The position numbers were made by a program, and so were the translations under genes. Of a stretch of DNA of 64,000 nt, positions 40,114-52,995 are shown piece by piece (within the stretch, counting starts at the first letter, position 1; every line of letters starts with the position of its first letter). This stretch comes from Erigeron canadensis. Taxonomy: Eukaryota; Streptophyta; Magnoliopsida; Asterales; Asteraceae. The notes under the pieces are model-generated. The model saw nothing but the letters and a program-made list of their open reading frames with translations. It was not told the DNA's origin and did not search any database. Where the stretch lies: assembly GCF_010389155.1 (NCBI RefSeq), contig NC_057769.1:26846735-26910734 (forward strand). The letters are read 5' to 3'.

Positions 40114-41250
40114 AGAGGTGGGTGATGATCTGTGATGATTTTTGATCGAACACATATACGAGTTTTCACATATGTAATGTACCAAGTGTCTAAGTATGTG
40201 TATGCGGTGTCAATTTGCTTTTTGAACGTACACTTGTGATGGAATATTGATTCCAATGGATTTTTAAGCAAAGGTCTTAACAACTAAAATCCAAATCATG
40301 GTTTCATGGATTAATTAAACAAATAAACGTCGATTAATGTAAAGTAAAATATCCATATTTATATGATCTTCTTAATTATTATGGTTAGTTTTAATTAAGG
40401 AGGATGATATCGTCGACATAATTAATCTGTGAGACTCGATCATAAGTACAAATTAAGAGACGGCAAAGTGCTTATCATTAGGTTGTCAAAGTAAGGAATT
40501 AAGAATACCATGATTCAAGATTATGCAAATTCCATCTTAACGTCTTAATTTATGTCATACTATAACCACTTAAAAAGGCATATTTTTTAGTCATTAATAT
40601 GCCTTAAGTGGTCAACAGGAGGGGTTTTTACTCCTTAAACCCAAATTTATACTTCTATATTATTATATAAAAATTATAACTCATATGATAAAACTTTACA
40701 TAAATGGGACATACAAATTGACCATAATACCCTTAATGAATTAAATCATCATTAACTCATAATATTAAATTACACCATTAGTCTATTATATTATAAAATA
40801 TCTCCACTAACCCCTTCAAATCAAATACTTTTACCTACGCCAATAGATGCCGCCACCACTGTCATTGCCGGCTCGCCGCCGCATTGCGCGGATACTATGC
40901 TCTCTTGATTAAGAGATTGGATTGTTGAGGGCCTTCTCTAACACGACACACTTAAATACAATATATACATTTGTTATTAATTTACATCTTTAAAAAAATG
41001 TATCATATTGTTGGTAGAGGTCTAAATACACATCTATATATATATATATATATATATATTTTACATTGACAAAGATGTTACAAATTGGCTGCTCTTAACT
41101 AGTATACCTACGTGGGTTTCATATGTTTTAGTCTAGATAAGCGATATCTTCTCAAGACTGGGGTCAAATGGACGTTTCAAGGTGTTACCGGTCAGAACAG
41201 ACCAAAAAATCTAATCTTATTATATATGGGGATGGGAAAAAATAGACATG
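40114..41250. other. Intergenic DNA upstream of the albumin gene
   Basis: No gene is seen. It holds a TA microsatellite (about 41036-41060) and a short G+C-rich patch near 40848-40890 (GCCGCC-type) without an open frame. Confidence 0.5.
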
Positions 41251-42490
41251 TTAATTAAGAGTTTTTTTCCAAATTAGTGTAATGGAAAATTTTATTTACC
41301 AAAATAGTATACTTCAAAAATATTTACCAAATTAGTATAGTTTTAAAACTATTTAATATTATAGGTTAAATTTATTTTTAATATTATATTTATTAAATAT
41401 AAAAATAAATAAAAGTGTGCAAAAATTTCTCTATACTTTTATTTTTAAATATTTTTACACAAATAAAAGCGTGAAATTTTTTTTAGTTTGTTCACACTAA
41501 CTAAAAGTGTGAACAAATACAACATTGTTTGTAGTGTTGATTAAAAGATAATCAAGTTTACTTTCATGTAAATCGTATTTATTTATTTTATGCACATTTC
41601 TTTTATTTTATAGGAATTATATATAATTCTGCTTGACTATATTAAAAGACATATAACTTATATTACGAAGAGAGGGTCGTTTTAAAAAAAAAACATTTGT
41701 TAATGTACGGGTTTAACTTTTGGATGGTTTTCTTTTGAGCCATAAAAAATACACTTATGTATACGTTTGGCTCAAAAGAGAACTAAGAACCATCCAAAAG
41801 TTAAGAGCCATGCTAGAATGACAAACAAATTATAAACTAATTGTTACTAATATAGGTGGCATGTGAGGTGGTTCAATCAAACAAGAGATAGAAAGAAGAG
41901 AGAGAACACATAGAGGTGGTTTAATTGGTGGAAGTTAAGTTTGTAAAAAATTTGTTTGTAAAAGGTTTGTAAACCTAGAATTACTCATTTTTTATTACGA
42001 ATGTTCGTTTCACAAACGATATTCCAACTAGATAATGTTAACACTAATAAGAATATAGGTATGCATAGGTGAATCATGAATGACTTACATCAAAAAATGT
42101 TAATCGCTAATAAGAATATACGTATGCATAGATGTATTTATTGTTACAAATGTTCGTTTCACAAATGACATTCAACCAGTTTATTAGACTCGAGCACCAT
42201 TTATAGTTACGAATTTGTATGGAAAAAAAATCACGATTGGGGATTTTTTAATTTAATAAATAATTAAATATAATAAATATTAAATTAGATATTAACCTAT
42301 AATGATAAATATTTTTGAAATTATACTAATTTTGGTAAATAAGTTTGACCACCACACTAATTTGAGGAAAAAAAATAACTTAACATAATTTTGAAACTAT
42401 ACTAATTTAGTAAATATTTTTGAAAGTATACTAGTTTGGTAAATAAAATTTTCCATTACTCTAGTTTTGGAAAAAACTTTGTTAATTAAT
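41251..42490. mobile_element. Long-TIR non-autonomous element
   Basis: The left arm (41251 to about 41400) and right arm (about 42250-42490) are inverted copies: TTTTTTCCAAATTAGTGTAA and TAATGGAAAATTTTATTTAC pair with the right-hand AGTAATGGAAAATTTTATTT block. The outermost bases are TTAATTAA on both sides. The interior holds a nested foldback (41713-41803). No ORF and no clear target duplication. Confidence 0.72.
41713..41803. mobile_element. Small foldback nested in the long-TIR element
   Basis: TAACTTTTGGATGGTT and GAGCCA on the left pair with TGGCTC and AACCATCCAAAAGTTAA on the right, forming a hairpin of about 90 bp. Confidence 0.7.
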
Positions 42491-42621
42491 TTATAAATAT
42501 TTTGTATAAATGATTGGACCCCCATATTTTTTATATATTAAAATCAAAATGCGGAGGTTTTTCCATCAGAATTAGGTGTGGAATAGCTTCATATTCCTTC
42601 CTATATATATATATATATATA

Positions 42622-43925
42622 CTAGGTCTTTTACACGCACGATGTGCGGCTAAATAAAATGTCATTAATGAACGGAATGTAAGAAAAATAATCTACGGCT
42701 AATTAAAATATCATTAATGAACGGAATGTAAGAAAAATAATCTAGATGTGGATATTTTTTTTTTAACCACAATTTAGATGTGGATATTGATAATTATTAA
42801 AAGTATTTTGTGTTAATCTATACAATTATATCATTTGTTGGCCCTTGTATTTTCATATTATGGTTAACAACAAAACCGGTCAACAAAAAGATTAGATAAC
42901 ATGCGCTGAATCTGGACTTTACTACATAGGTTATTAAAAAAGATTATAACATATATTACTGTATTCAATAATAATACATAACAACAATGAAAGTGGAAAA
43001 TATGTAGCATGCCTATCTATTCATCAAATGTAATTATATGTACAAAACAAAATACTAAACATGACAACAATTTATTCATATAACATACACATAAATATAA
43101 TACGTATAAGTAAAAAACCAATAAGATAAATAAGAGAAATTCATTATAGTTTTTGCTTTTAGTTATGCTGAAAAGATGAAGGAAATACCATATGTAGTGA
43201 TGGAAAAAATATAATCTCAAACACAATCAAGAAATAAAGTATTTTATCTCCGTCAACCAAGAAACTCATTTATAAAACTCAAGTTAACAATTATACTCAT
43301 TATAATAGACTTTGTTTTGTGCTAGAATACAAACCAATTTCGGTTACTTTATTTTATATGTTCGGCCAAGAGAAAGAAGGACACGAACAACAAAATTGTT
43401 TTGTTATATATAATCTAATAATAATAATAATATTTTCATATGATTTCTAAATTTTGATATAGTTTATATATTTTTTTACAAAAGTTTTATATAATCTAGC
43501 TATAATTTCAAATAGTTGAAAGTCTATGCAATTTCAATCACAAAACTATTCCAAAAATAGAATTATTTTTTTTCGTTGGAAAACTTTGCAGTAAAAGTAG
43601 ATTTAGATATAAATATTCTTTTTTTCATGTACGTGATTCTTTATGATTTTTATAATTAATATAGAAGTATTAGATTTGATTTGATATTATGAATATTTTG
43701 TATTTTTCATGTACGGGATTTTCTTTTAAAATATAAGAGTATGAGATTTGATTTGTTATTATACTGTTTTTATTTAATATTTTGTATTAAATTTATACAA
43801 TATTGTTAAAAAAATATGGAGATGCCACATAGGATAAATTCTACGTGGCAATGTTTAAACATAGCTTTAGTTTTGAGGAGTACTTCAGAAGGCTCGGTTA
43901 ACTACTGTTTTATAATATAGATAGA
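42622..43925 (-). mobile_element. Non-autonomous Helitron (minus strand)
   Basis: The 3' end at the left has CTAG (42622-42625) and the hairpin CCGCACATCGTGCG (minus strand, 42636-42649), nearly the same as the plus-strand copy ending at 15677. A candidate 5' end TCTATCTATATTATAAAAC on the minus strand begins at about 43925. It contains a short direct duplication (GGCTAA...GAATGTAAGAAAAATAATCTA, twice within 42650-42745). No coding capacity. Confidence 0.72.
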
Positions 43926-44129
43926 TATATATATATATTATATATTATATTTAGTATATATGAAAATATAACAACACAACATAAATGATGTATTGGCTTG
44001 GGCATTCCCTTTATCCTTTGCATAAAAGTTTAAAACGTCGCATTTACGGTTATCTTTTTCTCATTTCAATAGTTTTGAACTAGACAGCTAGATAAAACCG
44101 GGTGGCCCACTGAACCGGTCGATTCGGTC

Positions 44130-44400
44130 TAGTTTTCAAGGCCATGTATATAAAGTTTTTTTTTTGGAACGGCGAATTTCAACTATGGGGGTCTAGACTA
44201 TGTTGTCTTAACCGGACCCACGCTAAAGCACCCCAAACATCAGACCTCAACCCAATGAGAGAAAAACCTCCTATTAATCTGCCTGAAGACACGACAATTA
44301 ATATAGGTAAACTCTGCCCCTTAGTATCACCAAGCACAACACCAACTAGTGGACCAACATGTAATATATCCATGATAACATGCCCAATTCTTTAGTACTA
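44130..44400. repeat. Probable dispersed-repeat fragment
   Basis: A T-run followed by GGAACGGCGAATTTCAACTA and G+C-richer sequence stands out from the AT-rich surroundings. It resembles dispersed repeats of composite plants by general appearance only. The open frame over it is not a recognisable protein. Confidence 0.3.
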
Positions 44401-44841
44401 AATCTCATCAAAAGCAATTTATATAGGGATGTACAGTTTTTCTTAAATCCTGATCACATCGTGGTACTCTTGATCTTGGTACCGGAAGTTGTAACAATTT
44501 TTTGGTGATACCAAGACTAGGTCTATCAATTTATTAGATAGTGATCCATATCTCATCTAATTTAGAGGGTGTTTGGAAATGCGTTTTGAAGTGATTATCT
44601 GATTATTTCGTTCGTAAAACACAAATAATCTAAAAAAGTGTTTGTGTGAAAAAATGATTATCTGCTATGAAAACGCAGTTTTGAAGAAGCATGTACCTAC
44701 ATGCTTTTCAAAACGCAGTTTTGAAAACGCACAATTTATTTTGAAAACGCAAAATCTTTTTTGTAATTACAATAACAAACACCCCTTTAGTCTAACCTAA
44801 TTACGTGACTTGTGGGATAAAAAATGTATCCATTAATCCAA

Positions 44842-44870
44842 CTAGATTAATACCCGGTCACCGACCGGGT
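44842..44870 (-). mobile_element. Helitron 3' terminus (minus strand)
   Basis: CTAG at 44842-44845 adjoins, on the minus strand, the perfect hairpin ACCCGGTCGGTGACCGGGT (44852-44870). A partial copy of the terminal sequence (CCGATCGGGTAAAAC) follows at 44894-44908. The 5' end was not located. Confidence 0.68.
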
Positions 44871-44908
44871 AAAAAGATAAATTGATATATGAACCGATCG
44901 GGTAAAAC

Positions 44909-46294
44909 AATAAATTGATATATGCATCATACATTGCAAAAAATATACGTTAAATTATTAGAAAATGTATTGTGAAAGAGAAAAAAAAAAGCATATAGTT
45001 TAATTGATATAAAATGGATTGATTTGACTGGGTGGTTTTACCAATTTTTTTTGACCAAAACCCGTGCCAGACCCGATCTCAACCAGATATAAAAACGAAA
45101 ACCCAAATGGTTAGTAACCGCTGGGTTGGGTCAGACCCGGTTGTTGACCAGTTTTGGGTTCAGGTTCGGGTTTTAACACGGTTTTTTGTACACCTCTAGG
45201 TCCACCTCCCAACCTGAAATAGTTTTATAGTAATTTGTTTATAATTAATACTGATCCGTTTGACAAAAAACCACACATTTGACATTTCAACCTGTCAATC
45301 AATTTGTCTCGAAAACAACTAATTTTACTAAATTGATCCAATAACAACCCATTTAACCTAATAACACACAAACCTAAAGGTTGACGCAAGTTAGGTCTTG
45401 GTTGTAATTAAAGATATAAAACTTTAGTGGGTCTGATTAAGGTTAAAGATTTATAACCTGTCATCCCAATTGGGGTGGTTCTAATTGACAAACGTATATC
45501 ATATATAAAGCTTTCTATGAATCTTTATGTAGGCTAAAAAAAAACTCTTATTGTTAAAAAAATTTAATTATAAATTTTAGAAAATTTATACACTATAAAT
45601 AGTTATAATTCTTGCATGAACAATAATGGTGGAGTACATAATCCCGATTCTTTTAAACGAACTTTAAAAAATCACATGTTTAAAAATATATAGTAATAAT
45701 GTTGATAAGCTACTATTTCTCATTATGTTTAACAATTGTGTTCTAGTTATATAGACTGCAGTCAATTTACCAACCCATATATTAATTTGGTTTTTATTAT
45801 GTTCAAGTTAAATTAAAAATAAATCAAAACTTTTATATTTTTTTAAATAGTTTGTTTGTATCTAGTATTAAGTATCTTCTTTAAATTCCAAATATAATTA
45901 CTAGGGATGAAACTTGCAAGTGACTGTCTACAACAGGGACGATTTCTGTAATTAACTCTAGGTATTATGAAGCCAATTTACGAGATTACCCATCACGTGT
46001 AAATCTCGTGACTTGGTTTTTAACGGACGTTTATGGCCAGGACTAATACTGTTGACGGAGTAAACTTTTTGGACTAAAACTGTAATTTTTTAAAGTTAGG
46101 GATGAAACATGCAAGCTGGGTACCCCGACTGGGACGATTCATATAATTAACTCTATTTTTAAAATAATTTATTTCAATTCGACTAGGTGGTGGCTTTTTT
46201 TCCTATTCAATTTTAGAATGAAGTTGATTAAATAATTTGTGTGGAGGTTTTCGTGGTTTTACCTACAAGTTTTGGGTCTGACTATTTAAAGTGA
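44909..46294. other. Intergenic DNA with a repeated motif block
   Basis: The GGGTTGGGTCAGACCCGG-type block around 45120-45180 is low-information dispersed sequence. Between 45903 and 46160, AGGGATGAAACWTGCAAG followed by GGGACGATTC/T and TAATTAACTC occurs twice as a direct repeat about 190 bp apart. This may be one arm of a long-TIR element, but no opposite arm was found. Confidence 0.45.
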
Positions 46295-46510
46295 CAAATC
46301 TTTGCCGTTTTTCCCTCTTATTTCCTTGATTTGATTTGGTATGCTGTTGATGAACGCTCATTTTGTGATAAACCCCCCATCGAAAGACCTCATTTGTATG
46401 TTTTAAATGAGTTAATATTCCGGAACTATCGGTACTTAATGAGTCGTATGTTTACGGAAGATGCGAGAGAACGTAAATGGCATCAAGTAACTCAAGATGA
46501 AGGCCTATGA
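46295..46510 (+). pseudogene. Unrecognised open segment without a start codon
   Basis: 71 codons stay open between a TGA at 46292 and the TGA at 46508, with protein-like composition (for example ERPHLYVLNELIFRNYRYL and TEDARERKWHQVTQDEG). There is no ATG near its start and no long flanking frame. It may be an exon or captured fragment of an unknown gene. The protein was not recognised. Confidence 0.35.
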
Positions 46511-46934
46511 AGTGCCCTGTAATGCAGCCAACTAATGCTTAAAAGTTATTGTGTGCACGAACTTTAGTATGCTAAAGTTTTAAGTTAACATATATAGCGA
46601 CACATCATAAATCACGAATTGTAATTACAATAACTGAAACTCTGCAACGCGCAGACGAAAGCTAATGTGGTTATGTTATTAATTAAATACAGTATAAACT
46701 ACTCCATGACATAATGAATTTCAACTACACATTTAAAAATTCAATACAAGTATAAGATAAAGGTAGAAAATTAAGACCCCGCATCGCCGGTTCGACCTAT
46801 ACTAGTTTTATTCTAAATCATTACATTCAATCATCTTAAACATTCTCTAACATATACGGAGTAATAGACAAAAAAAACATAAATCAACTAATAGTTTCAA
46901 AGTCGACCTCGAAATCAAATAATGACCCATACTA

Positions 46935-47090
46935 AACTTGGTCACCAAGTCGCACACCTCACCTTCACAGCACTACAATTTAACTTGACCACTCGAACCT
47001 TTGTCACCAAGTCACACGCCTCACCCGCACTAAAATCTAACCCGACCACTCAAACCTTGGTCACCAAGTCAGACTTTCACGCACCTCATC
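46935..47090. repeat. Three imperfect tandem repeats upstream of the eIF2-gamma gene
   Basis: Units of about 55-60 bp start with CTTGGTCACCAAGTC or CTTTGTCACCAAGTC at about 46937, 47000 and 47055, with GACCACTC recurring. GGTCACC is itself partly palindromic. It overlaps a short frame that is not credible as a gene. Confidence 0.7.
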
Positions 47091-47168
47091 AATTATATTT
47101 ACACACAAAAAAAATAAATACTACGAGTAGTAAAAGAAAATTAAAAACCCACTCCTGATTCCCTGAGC

Positions 47169-47415
47169 AAACCCTAGTAAACTAGTAAGTTCTTTTTTTA
47201 GAGAAAAACATAGCCACCACCACCACCACATCTCAAAGATTCTATCCTTCCCAATAATAAGGTTTGTAATTTCTTTCTATTTACTATAGATTATTATATT
47301 AACAGATTTCATCTATTGTTCAATTTTCGTATACATAATAACTGATACAGGTTTTTTTGTTTGTCGAAATTAGGGTATAATATTCCGCCGTTTCGAAAAA
47401 AATTAATTAGGGTTT
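47169..47415 (+). promoter_or_regulatory. Telo-box motifs in the eIF2-gamma leader or promoter
   Basis: AAACCCTAG at 47169-47177 and TTAGGGTTT at 47407-47415 are telo-box sequences, common in promoters and 5' regions of plant translation genes. A pyrimidine/CCACCA tract (47213-47230) lies between. A leader intron ending ATACAG at about 47350 is possible but not established. Confidence 0.5.
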
Positions 47416-47433
47416 AATAAAAGTAAAGAAATC

Positions 47434-50400
47434 ATGGCAAAAAAAGGTCTAATGGAGCAAGATTTGAGTAAGCTGGATGTGGCTACCCTACATCCGCTTT
47501 CTCCGGAAGTTATCTCCCGCCAAGCCACTATCAATATTGGTATTTTTTGATAAAAGTTTTCTATAATTTTTTTATTTTTTATAATTTTTTTTTATTTATT
47601 TATGGATTTGGGAATAAGTTGGAAATTGGTGATATAGGTACAATTGGTCATGTGGCTCATGGGAAATCAACCGTTGTAAAAGCGATATCCGGTGTTCAGG
47701 TAATTTAGTTTTTAATAATTTTTGGTCTGTATGCTGCTTGATGAACTGAGTAGTGTGTACCGCCATAGTAATATTGGTTTAGGGTCCGGTTTTTCGTCAA
47801 TTTATTGATTTATTTGAATCAATTGCGGTGCTAGTTAGATCGTATTCTGTAGATTTTATATTTTACACATTCATAGTTTGCAAATGGTTTTTTGGACTTT
47901 GTTTATTAACCCCGTATCAAATTTAACTGTATTTATATGCTCAATAGCTTAATTGGTATGCGAATTTGTCATATATGAAGTTATATGAACGTTGTGACTC
48001 AAATCAGGCGATTGGATTTGCTCTTTCTTTTAGAGCCTTATTATATATTGTGATCTAGTTCTGTTTGTGGGCTTGTTATATATGATTAAGGTGTATGTAT
48101 ATTATGTAGGAATAACTTTTCTACTCATATAAGCGACTTAGTTGCCTCATATGCCGTTACTAGGCTACTGGCACTTATGAAAACTAGTATAGTTCTAATT
48201 GCAACATTATTTCGAAAGAATATAAGTTATCTAATTGCCTCAATTCTCGTTACCAGCACACTATGAATTTAGTGGCTAAATAGATGATGAATCACTGTTT
48301 TCATGTTTTTTCTTATCACTTCCCTGGAAAATAATTGTATAATCTGCTTATGAATTATGATACGTATACAGACAGTTCGTTTTAAAAATGAGTTGGAGCG
48401 GAACATTACCATCAAGCTCGGGTATGCTAATGCAAAGATATACAAATGTGAAGATGACCGGTGCCCTCGACCTATGTGTTACAGGTAAGAGTAGAAGTGA
48501 AGGAGTATATACGTGTCTTGATTTATTATAACCTCTTATGTCGTGTTTTAGGGCCTACGGAAGTGGCAAAGAAGATAGCCCACAATGTGAAGTCCCTGGA
48601 TTTGAAAACAGCAAGATGAAGTTGATGAGGCACGTGTCATTTGTTGATTGCCCTGTAAGTATCCCACAGGCTTTCATAAATGAATTTTAAATGCTAGTAT
48701 TAAAGTGACAAAATCTGTATATATCTTAAAGCTGGTGAAAAAATAAACTATTTTTGCTAGACATGAGAGAATGGTATCAGCTTGATTCCCAGCATTTGGA
48801 ACCATACTTGTTATTTGACAAAAAATGGTTACAATTTCTGGCAAAGGTTTGTAAAAGACTTATAAAACCAACGCTCGTATCAATGATAGTAGTCTAGTGG
48901 ACTGTGGACATACCTGAAACTTATACATGATATGTGTGTGTATCTCTGTTGGGGGAAATAAAAATAAAGGTTAATTGGAAGGAACCCTCTGATCCCTGGT
49001 GCGATTTTGGTACCCGTCAATCCCACCCATAAGAGACCCGTGCTTGTAAGATATCTCCACTTTAAACTGCACATGCTAGGAGTTGAACCCCCACCAATAG
49101 GTAACGGTTACCGATTGATCTTAGTAGCAGCTAAAGGTAAGATACAACAGTATAAAAGATATTAGCTGCGAAAGGGTACAAGTCCATAGTGGATATGGCG
49201 CACTATAAAGTCGTTTAGTAGCTAAAAGAGAATGCACAAGCAATGAGAATAGACTAGCAAATAATCTCAGTCAGTGTGGCAAACAGGGTTAGTGTTCTCA
49301 GTCTTTGTTGTATTGTAGAAGCGACAAGTTATTTATTTTACACTATTAGATATATTTATCTCATTCTTCTCTCGTAGATTTGAAAGAGGAAGTATATAGG
49401 ACACATTACCATCGGATATAATCTAGTCTGCAAACTACCAAAATACATCAATGTTTATAAACACGCATCAGAACAATTGGTTTTGTGAGTTACAGAACTG
49501 TTCAATGAAATTTTGGGTTCATCAGAACAATGATGAGTCAACTGTAACAAACCTTTTGCACAGAACATAAAATATAAGACACTAATGTATCCTTTGATAT
49601 GTAAATCATATCCCGGTCAGCATTTTAATCAAGTTTTTTCCATTCCTGTTAATTCATAATCCAATAATTGTATCATTTGTACAGGGACACGATATTCTCA
49701 TGGCTACTATGCTTAATGGAGCAGCAATCATGGATGGGGCGTTACTTCTCATAGCTGCTAATGAAAGTTGTCCTCAACCACAAACTTCTGAACATCTGGC
49801 TGCTGTTGAAATTATGCGACTCCAGCATATTATCATTCTTCAAAATAAGGTTGATCTAATTCAGGAGAATGTAGCCATTAACCAACACGAGGCCATTCAG
49901 AAATTCATCCAGGTAGTTGCTGCTTTTTCTTTGGCGTTACTATGATTTATAGCTGGCTATTTTTCCTCGTATACTTGTGGATGGGTAAAAAAAACTTGTA
50001 AGTAAACATATCGAAGGGGTTGAACCAGTCAAACAGGGTGAAACTCTTTAAAAGCATGTTTTCAATCATAAAAGCTAAACTTTTTTATTCGGAAAAATTG
50101 ATTACATCAGGGAACCGTTGCTGATGGTGCACCAGTCATTCCTGTGTCTGCTCAGCTTAAGTACAACATTGATGTTGTTTGCGAATACATAATTAAGCGG
50201 ATTCCCATTCCAGAGAGGAACTTCATCTCACCTCCAAATATGATTGTGATACGTTCATTTGATGTGAACAAACCTGGTTCTGAAGTTGATGAGATCAAAG
50301 GTGGTGTTGCTGGAGGAAGTATTCTCAAGGTTTGTTTTTCGGGTCTTCTCTTTTTGCCTTCATATTTTTTATTTTCGTTATATTAATATCTTGAGAGTGT

Positions 50401-51579
50401 TAGACAAACAAAAGATCAGTTCTGGTTGAAATCTATTGTAATTATTGCGCTACACACTTCTTTTTTTAACATTAAGTTTCTAATAGCTCAGTCATGAAAA
50501 TCTTTGCTCTCTATAGGGTGTGTTGAAGGTGAACCAGAACATTGAGGTCCGCCCTGGGATTGTTGTTAAAGATGAGAGTGGCAACATCAAGTGCACGCCT
50601 ATTTACACCAGAATAGTTTCACTGTATGCCGAACAGAACGAACTACAATTTGCTGTACCTGGAGGTCTCATCGGAGTTGGAACAACAATGGACCCTATGC
50701 TGACTCGTGCTGATCGGCTGGTGGGACAAGTTCTTGGCGAGGTTGGGTCTTTACCTGACGTTTATGTCGAACTAGAGGTCAGTACTCAGTAAATGTGATC
50801 AAGTGATGTACCGATGTATGCATTTTCTATTATAATTTTGTGAGGTTGATATCTATATAGAGGTGGCAAGTTCGACACATTTACCTGTGAAAGTCAATTC
50901 GGGTTCTTTTCTATATCTAAATGATTGGATAGGTAAAAAAAAAGATGGGGAAATAAACCAAGGTATCATTGGGTGACTAAAAGAATTGAAACGGCCTAGA
51001 TAGTGATCATAAGCATATAAAACCTCCTAAGTTAATTTTTCCAATAATTAGATCTTAATGAGATGATATATTTCTGTCATCATGCTTGATACACCAACTT
51101 CTTGTAACAAGTGCTGGACAAAATATGTTTCTGGTAGCCCAATCTTACCTGACAGCACCGTGCCAAGTTTTGGGATTTCGACTCTTGTTTACAGGCGGGT
51201 TGAACATGGTAGCTATATATTATCCAAAGCGCCTATTTTGCTATATCTTATTCTATCCATATGGTCATTTGAACAGGTGAACTTCTTTCTCTTGCGTCGT
51301 CTGCTAGGTGTAAAGACAAAAGGAACTGAAAAGCAAGGGAAGGTTTCAAAGTTAGCGAAGGCAGAAATTCTGATGTTGAACATCGGGTCAATGTCTACAG
51401 GAGCTCGTGTTTTGGCGGTTAAGAACGATTTAGCGAAACTGCACTTGACATCTCCAGTGTGTACGAGCAAAGGTGAGAAGATTGCCCTAAGCAGGAGAGT
51501 TGAGAAACATTGGCGATTGATTGGTTGGGGACAAATTCAAGCAGGATCGACCCTTGAGATTCCACCCTGCCCAATATAG
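47434..51579 (+). CDS. Translation initiation factor eIF2 subunit gamma, eight exons, 464 aa
   Basis: Exons are 47434-47539, 47638-47699, 48372-48484, 48552-48654, 49685-49912, 50111-50329, 50517-50777 and 51277-51579; GT-AG introns; 1395 nt. The product begins [15 protein letters not shown], the plant eIF2-gamma start. GTPase motifs are GHVAHGKST (G1, residues 39-47), DCPGH (G3, joined across the 48654/49685 junction), NKVD (G4) and SAQLKY (G5). The zinc-ribbon region has [11 protein letters not shown] and a further Cys in QCEVPG. Domains II and III follow, ending [18 protein letters not shown]. In the cytosol the protein binds GTP and initiator Met-tRNA as the core of the eIF2 ternary complex. 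Length and motifs are complete, with no lesion seen. The 1.03 kb fourth intron holds a SINE candidate. Confidence 0.97.
48955..49140 (-). repeat. tRNA-related SINE candidate in eIF2-gamma intron 4
   Basis: On the minus strand GGTTCAACTCC (about 49083) matches a pol III B box exactly, and GGTAACCGTTACCTATTGG about 25 bases upstream could be the A-box region. The body runs left to about 48955 (ending near a GGGGGAAATAAAAATAAA stretch). A short target duplication was not found. Confidence 0.45.
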
Positions 51580-52990
51580 ACACATTTGAATTCCAGTTTT
51601 GCCTCCTGCTGTTTTCATATTTGATTCTTAATATCTGTTTAGATCTGGTAGTAATTGTGATTTTACACTATTAACTCATTTTGAGCACAACTTTGCATGG
51701 TGTGTGAAGGAAGAATCATAAGACAGGTGCCTTTCTTTATTACTTTTTCATCTAAGAATGGACATGGGAACACCTTGATTCCATGTAACCATATTGGTAC
51801 CTACGAAACCCTCATGTTGAGTTTTTACATTGATGATTAGCTATCATAACGCGTCCCTCAAGATGCTAAGGCCCTCAATGGTGTCATTGTGGCCACTGGC
51901 CAACCAACCAAACTGAGTTAGAAGCAACAATTTCTGACATGATTTTGAAGCAACATTTTCTGTGTTACATAATAAGCATGGTCAGTTTGGGTTGTACTCT
52001 CTAACCAAAGACTTTTGTAGGTAAATACGAGTATAAGTTAAAAAATATCGGAACGTATCAAAAGACTTGAAAGCCGGTGCTCTTTGCATGAAGGTAAATA
52101 TATAAGTGTTGTTTGTTTTGCTTGTCATTTGATATGTTTGATATGGACTGGAACGTATATTTAGGGGTGTTGAAATTAATTACGCCAGAATAACCCGAAC
52201 CAACGGAACACAAATAAACCTATCTTTTTTTCTTTTTTTTTTTCGTAAAGTAATAAACCTATCTTTTACGTTTATGGATTTAGTTCAAAACCTCCATAAC
52301 CTAAAGTATCAAACACCCCCTAATTATCCTTATATAATATAAAAGTTAGGTTTTGAAACAACTTTAAATCTTAAATAATCTCTCTTCATAATTATTGGTA
52401 TAAGTCTAATAGCATAATTTACAATTGTATGTAGCTTGAGTATTTAATTGTTGATTAGTTATGTGGGTTATTAGTAGGTTTATGTGCAATTGTACATTAT
52501 TAGAAGAGTAGTAATGATCATTAGGAAGTTAAAGCATATGTAATTTATTATATTAATGATCATTAAGAAGTTGAAGTATCATTTGGAAGTTGAAGCATAG
52601 TTTAGAATACTAAATGATATACCTCGAAATGGGACCTGTCCAGATTCAGAATTAGAACACAATTATAATATTCTGGTTCCTTTATGTGATAAGTAACACA
52701 TCTTTATTTTCTGTAATCACATTAGCAAAAATCCGAAAACATTGTCATACACATAGTGGTTTATTTAAACACTTTTCTTCATCCCCGTATAAATTATACG
52801 ACAAAGAATTTGGAAAATACATTCTCAACAAAACTTCAATTAAACTAAACAATTATATGAAAGGATGAAAAACCCAAAGATTATGAAAAGTCAGCTTTGT
52901 CATAAATATGTAGGTGGTTAATGAGTTTATTGGGTTGAGGGTTATAGAATTTCATTGGTTTCTAATGAGGGTCTATATATAATTATATAT
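51580..52990. other. Intergenic DNA downstream of eIF2-gamma
   Basis: The first few hundred bases should include the eIF2-gamma 3' UTR. A repeat-like block with AGAAGTTGAAGTATCATT/AGGAAGTTGAAGCATA copies is near 52500-52610. No gene is supported. Confidence 0.5.
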
Positions 52991-52995
52991 ATATA

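Noticed and set aside
44144..44395. 83-codon frame
   Set aside because: It overlaps a probable dispersed repeat. The composition is not protein-like over its length and no family is recognised.
46780..46820. Possible Helitron end around CGCATCGCCGGTTCG followed by ACTAGT
   Set aside because: No stem of useful length precedes the CTAG, so the terminal hairpin is missing.
46922..47158. 78-codon frame before eIF2-gamma
   Set aside because: It reads through imperfect tandem repeats and is not a credible gene.
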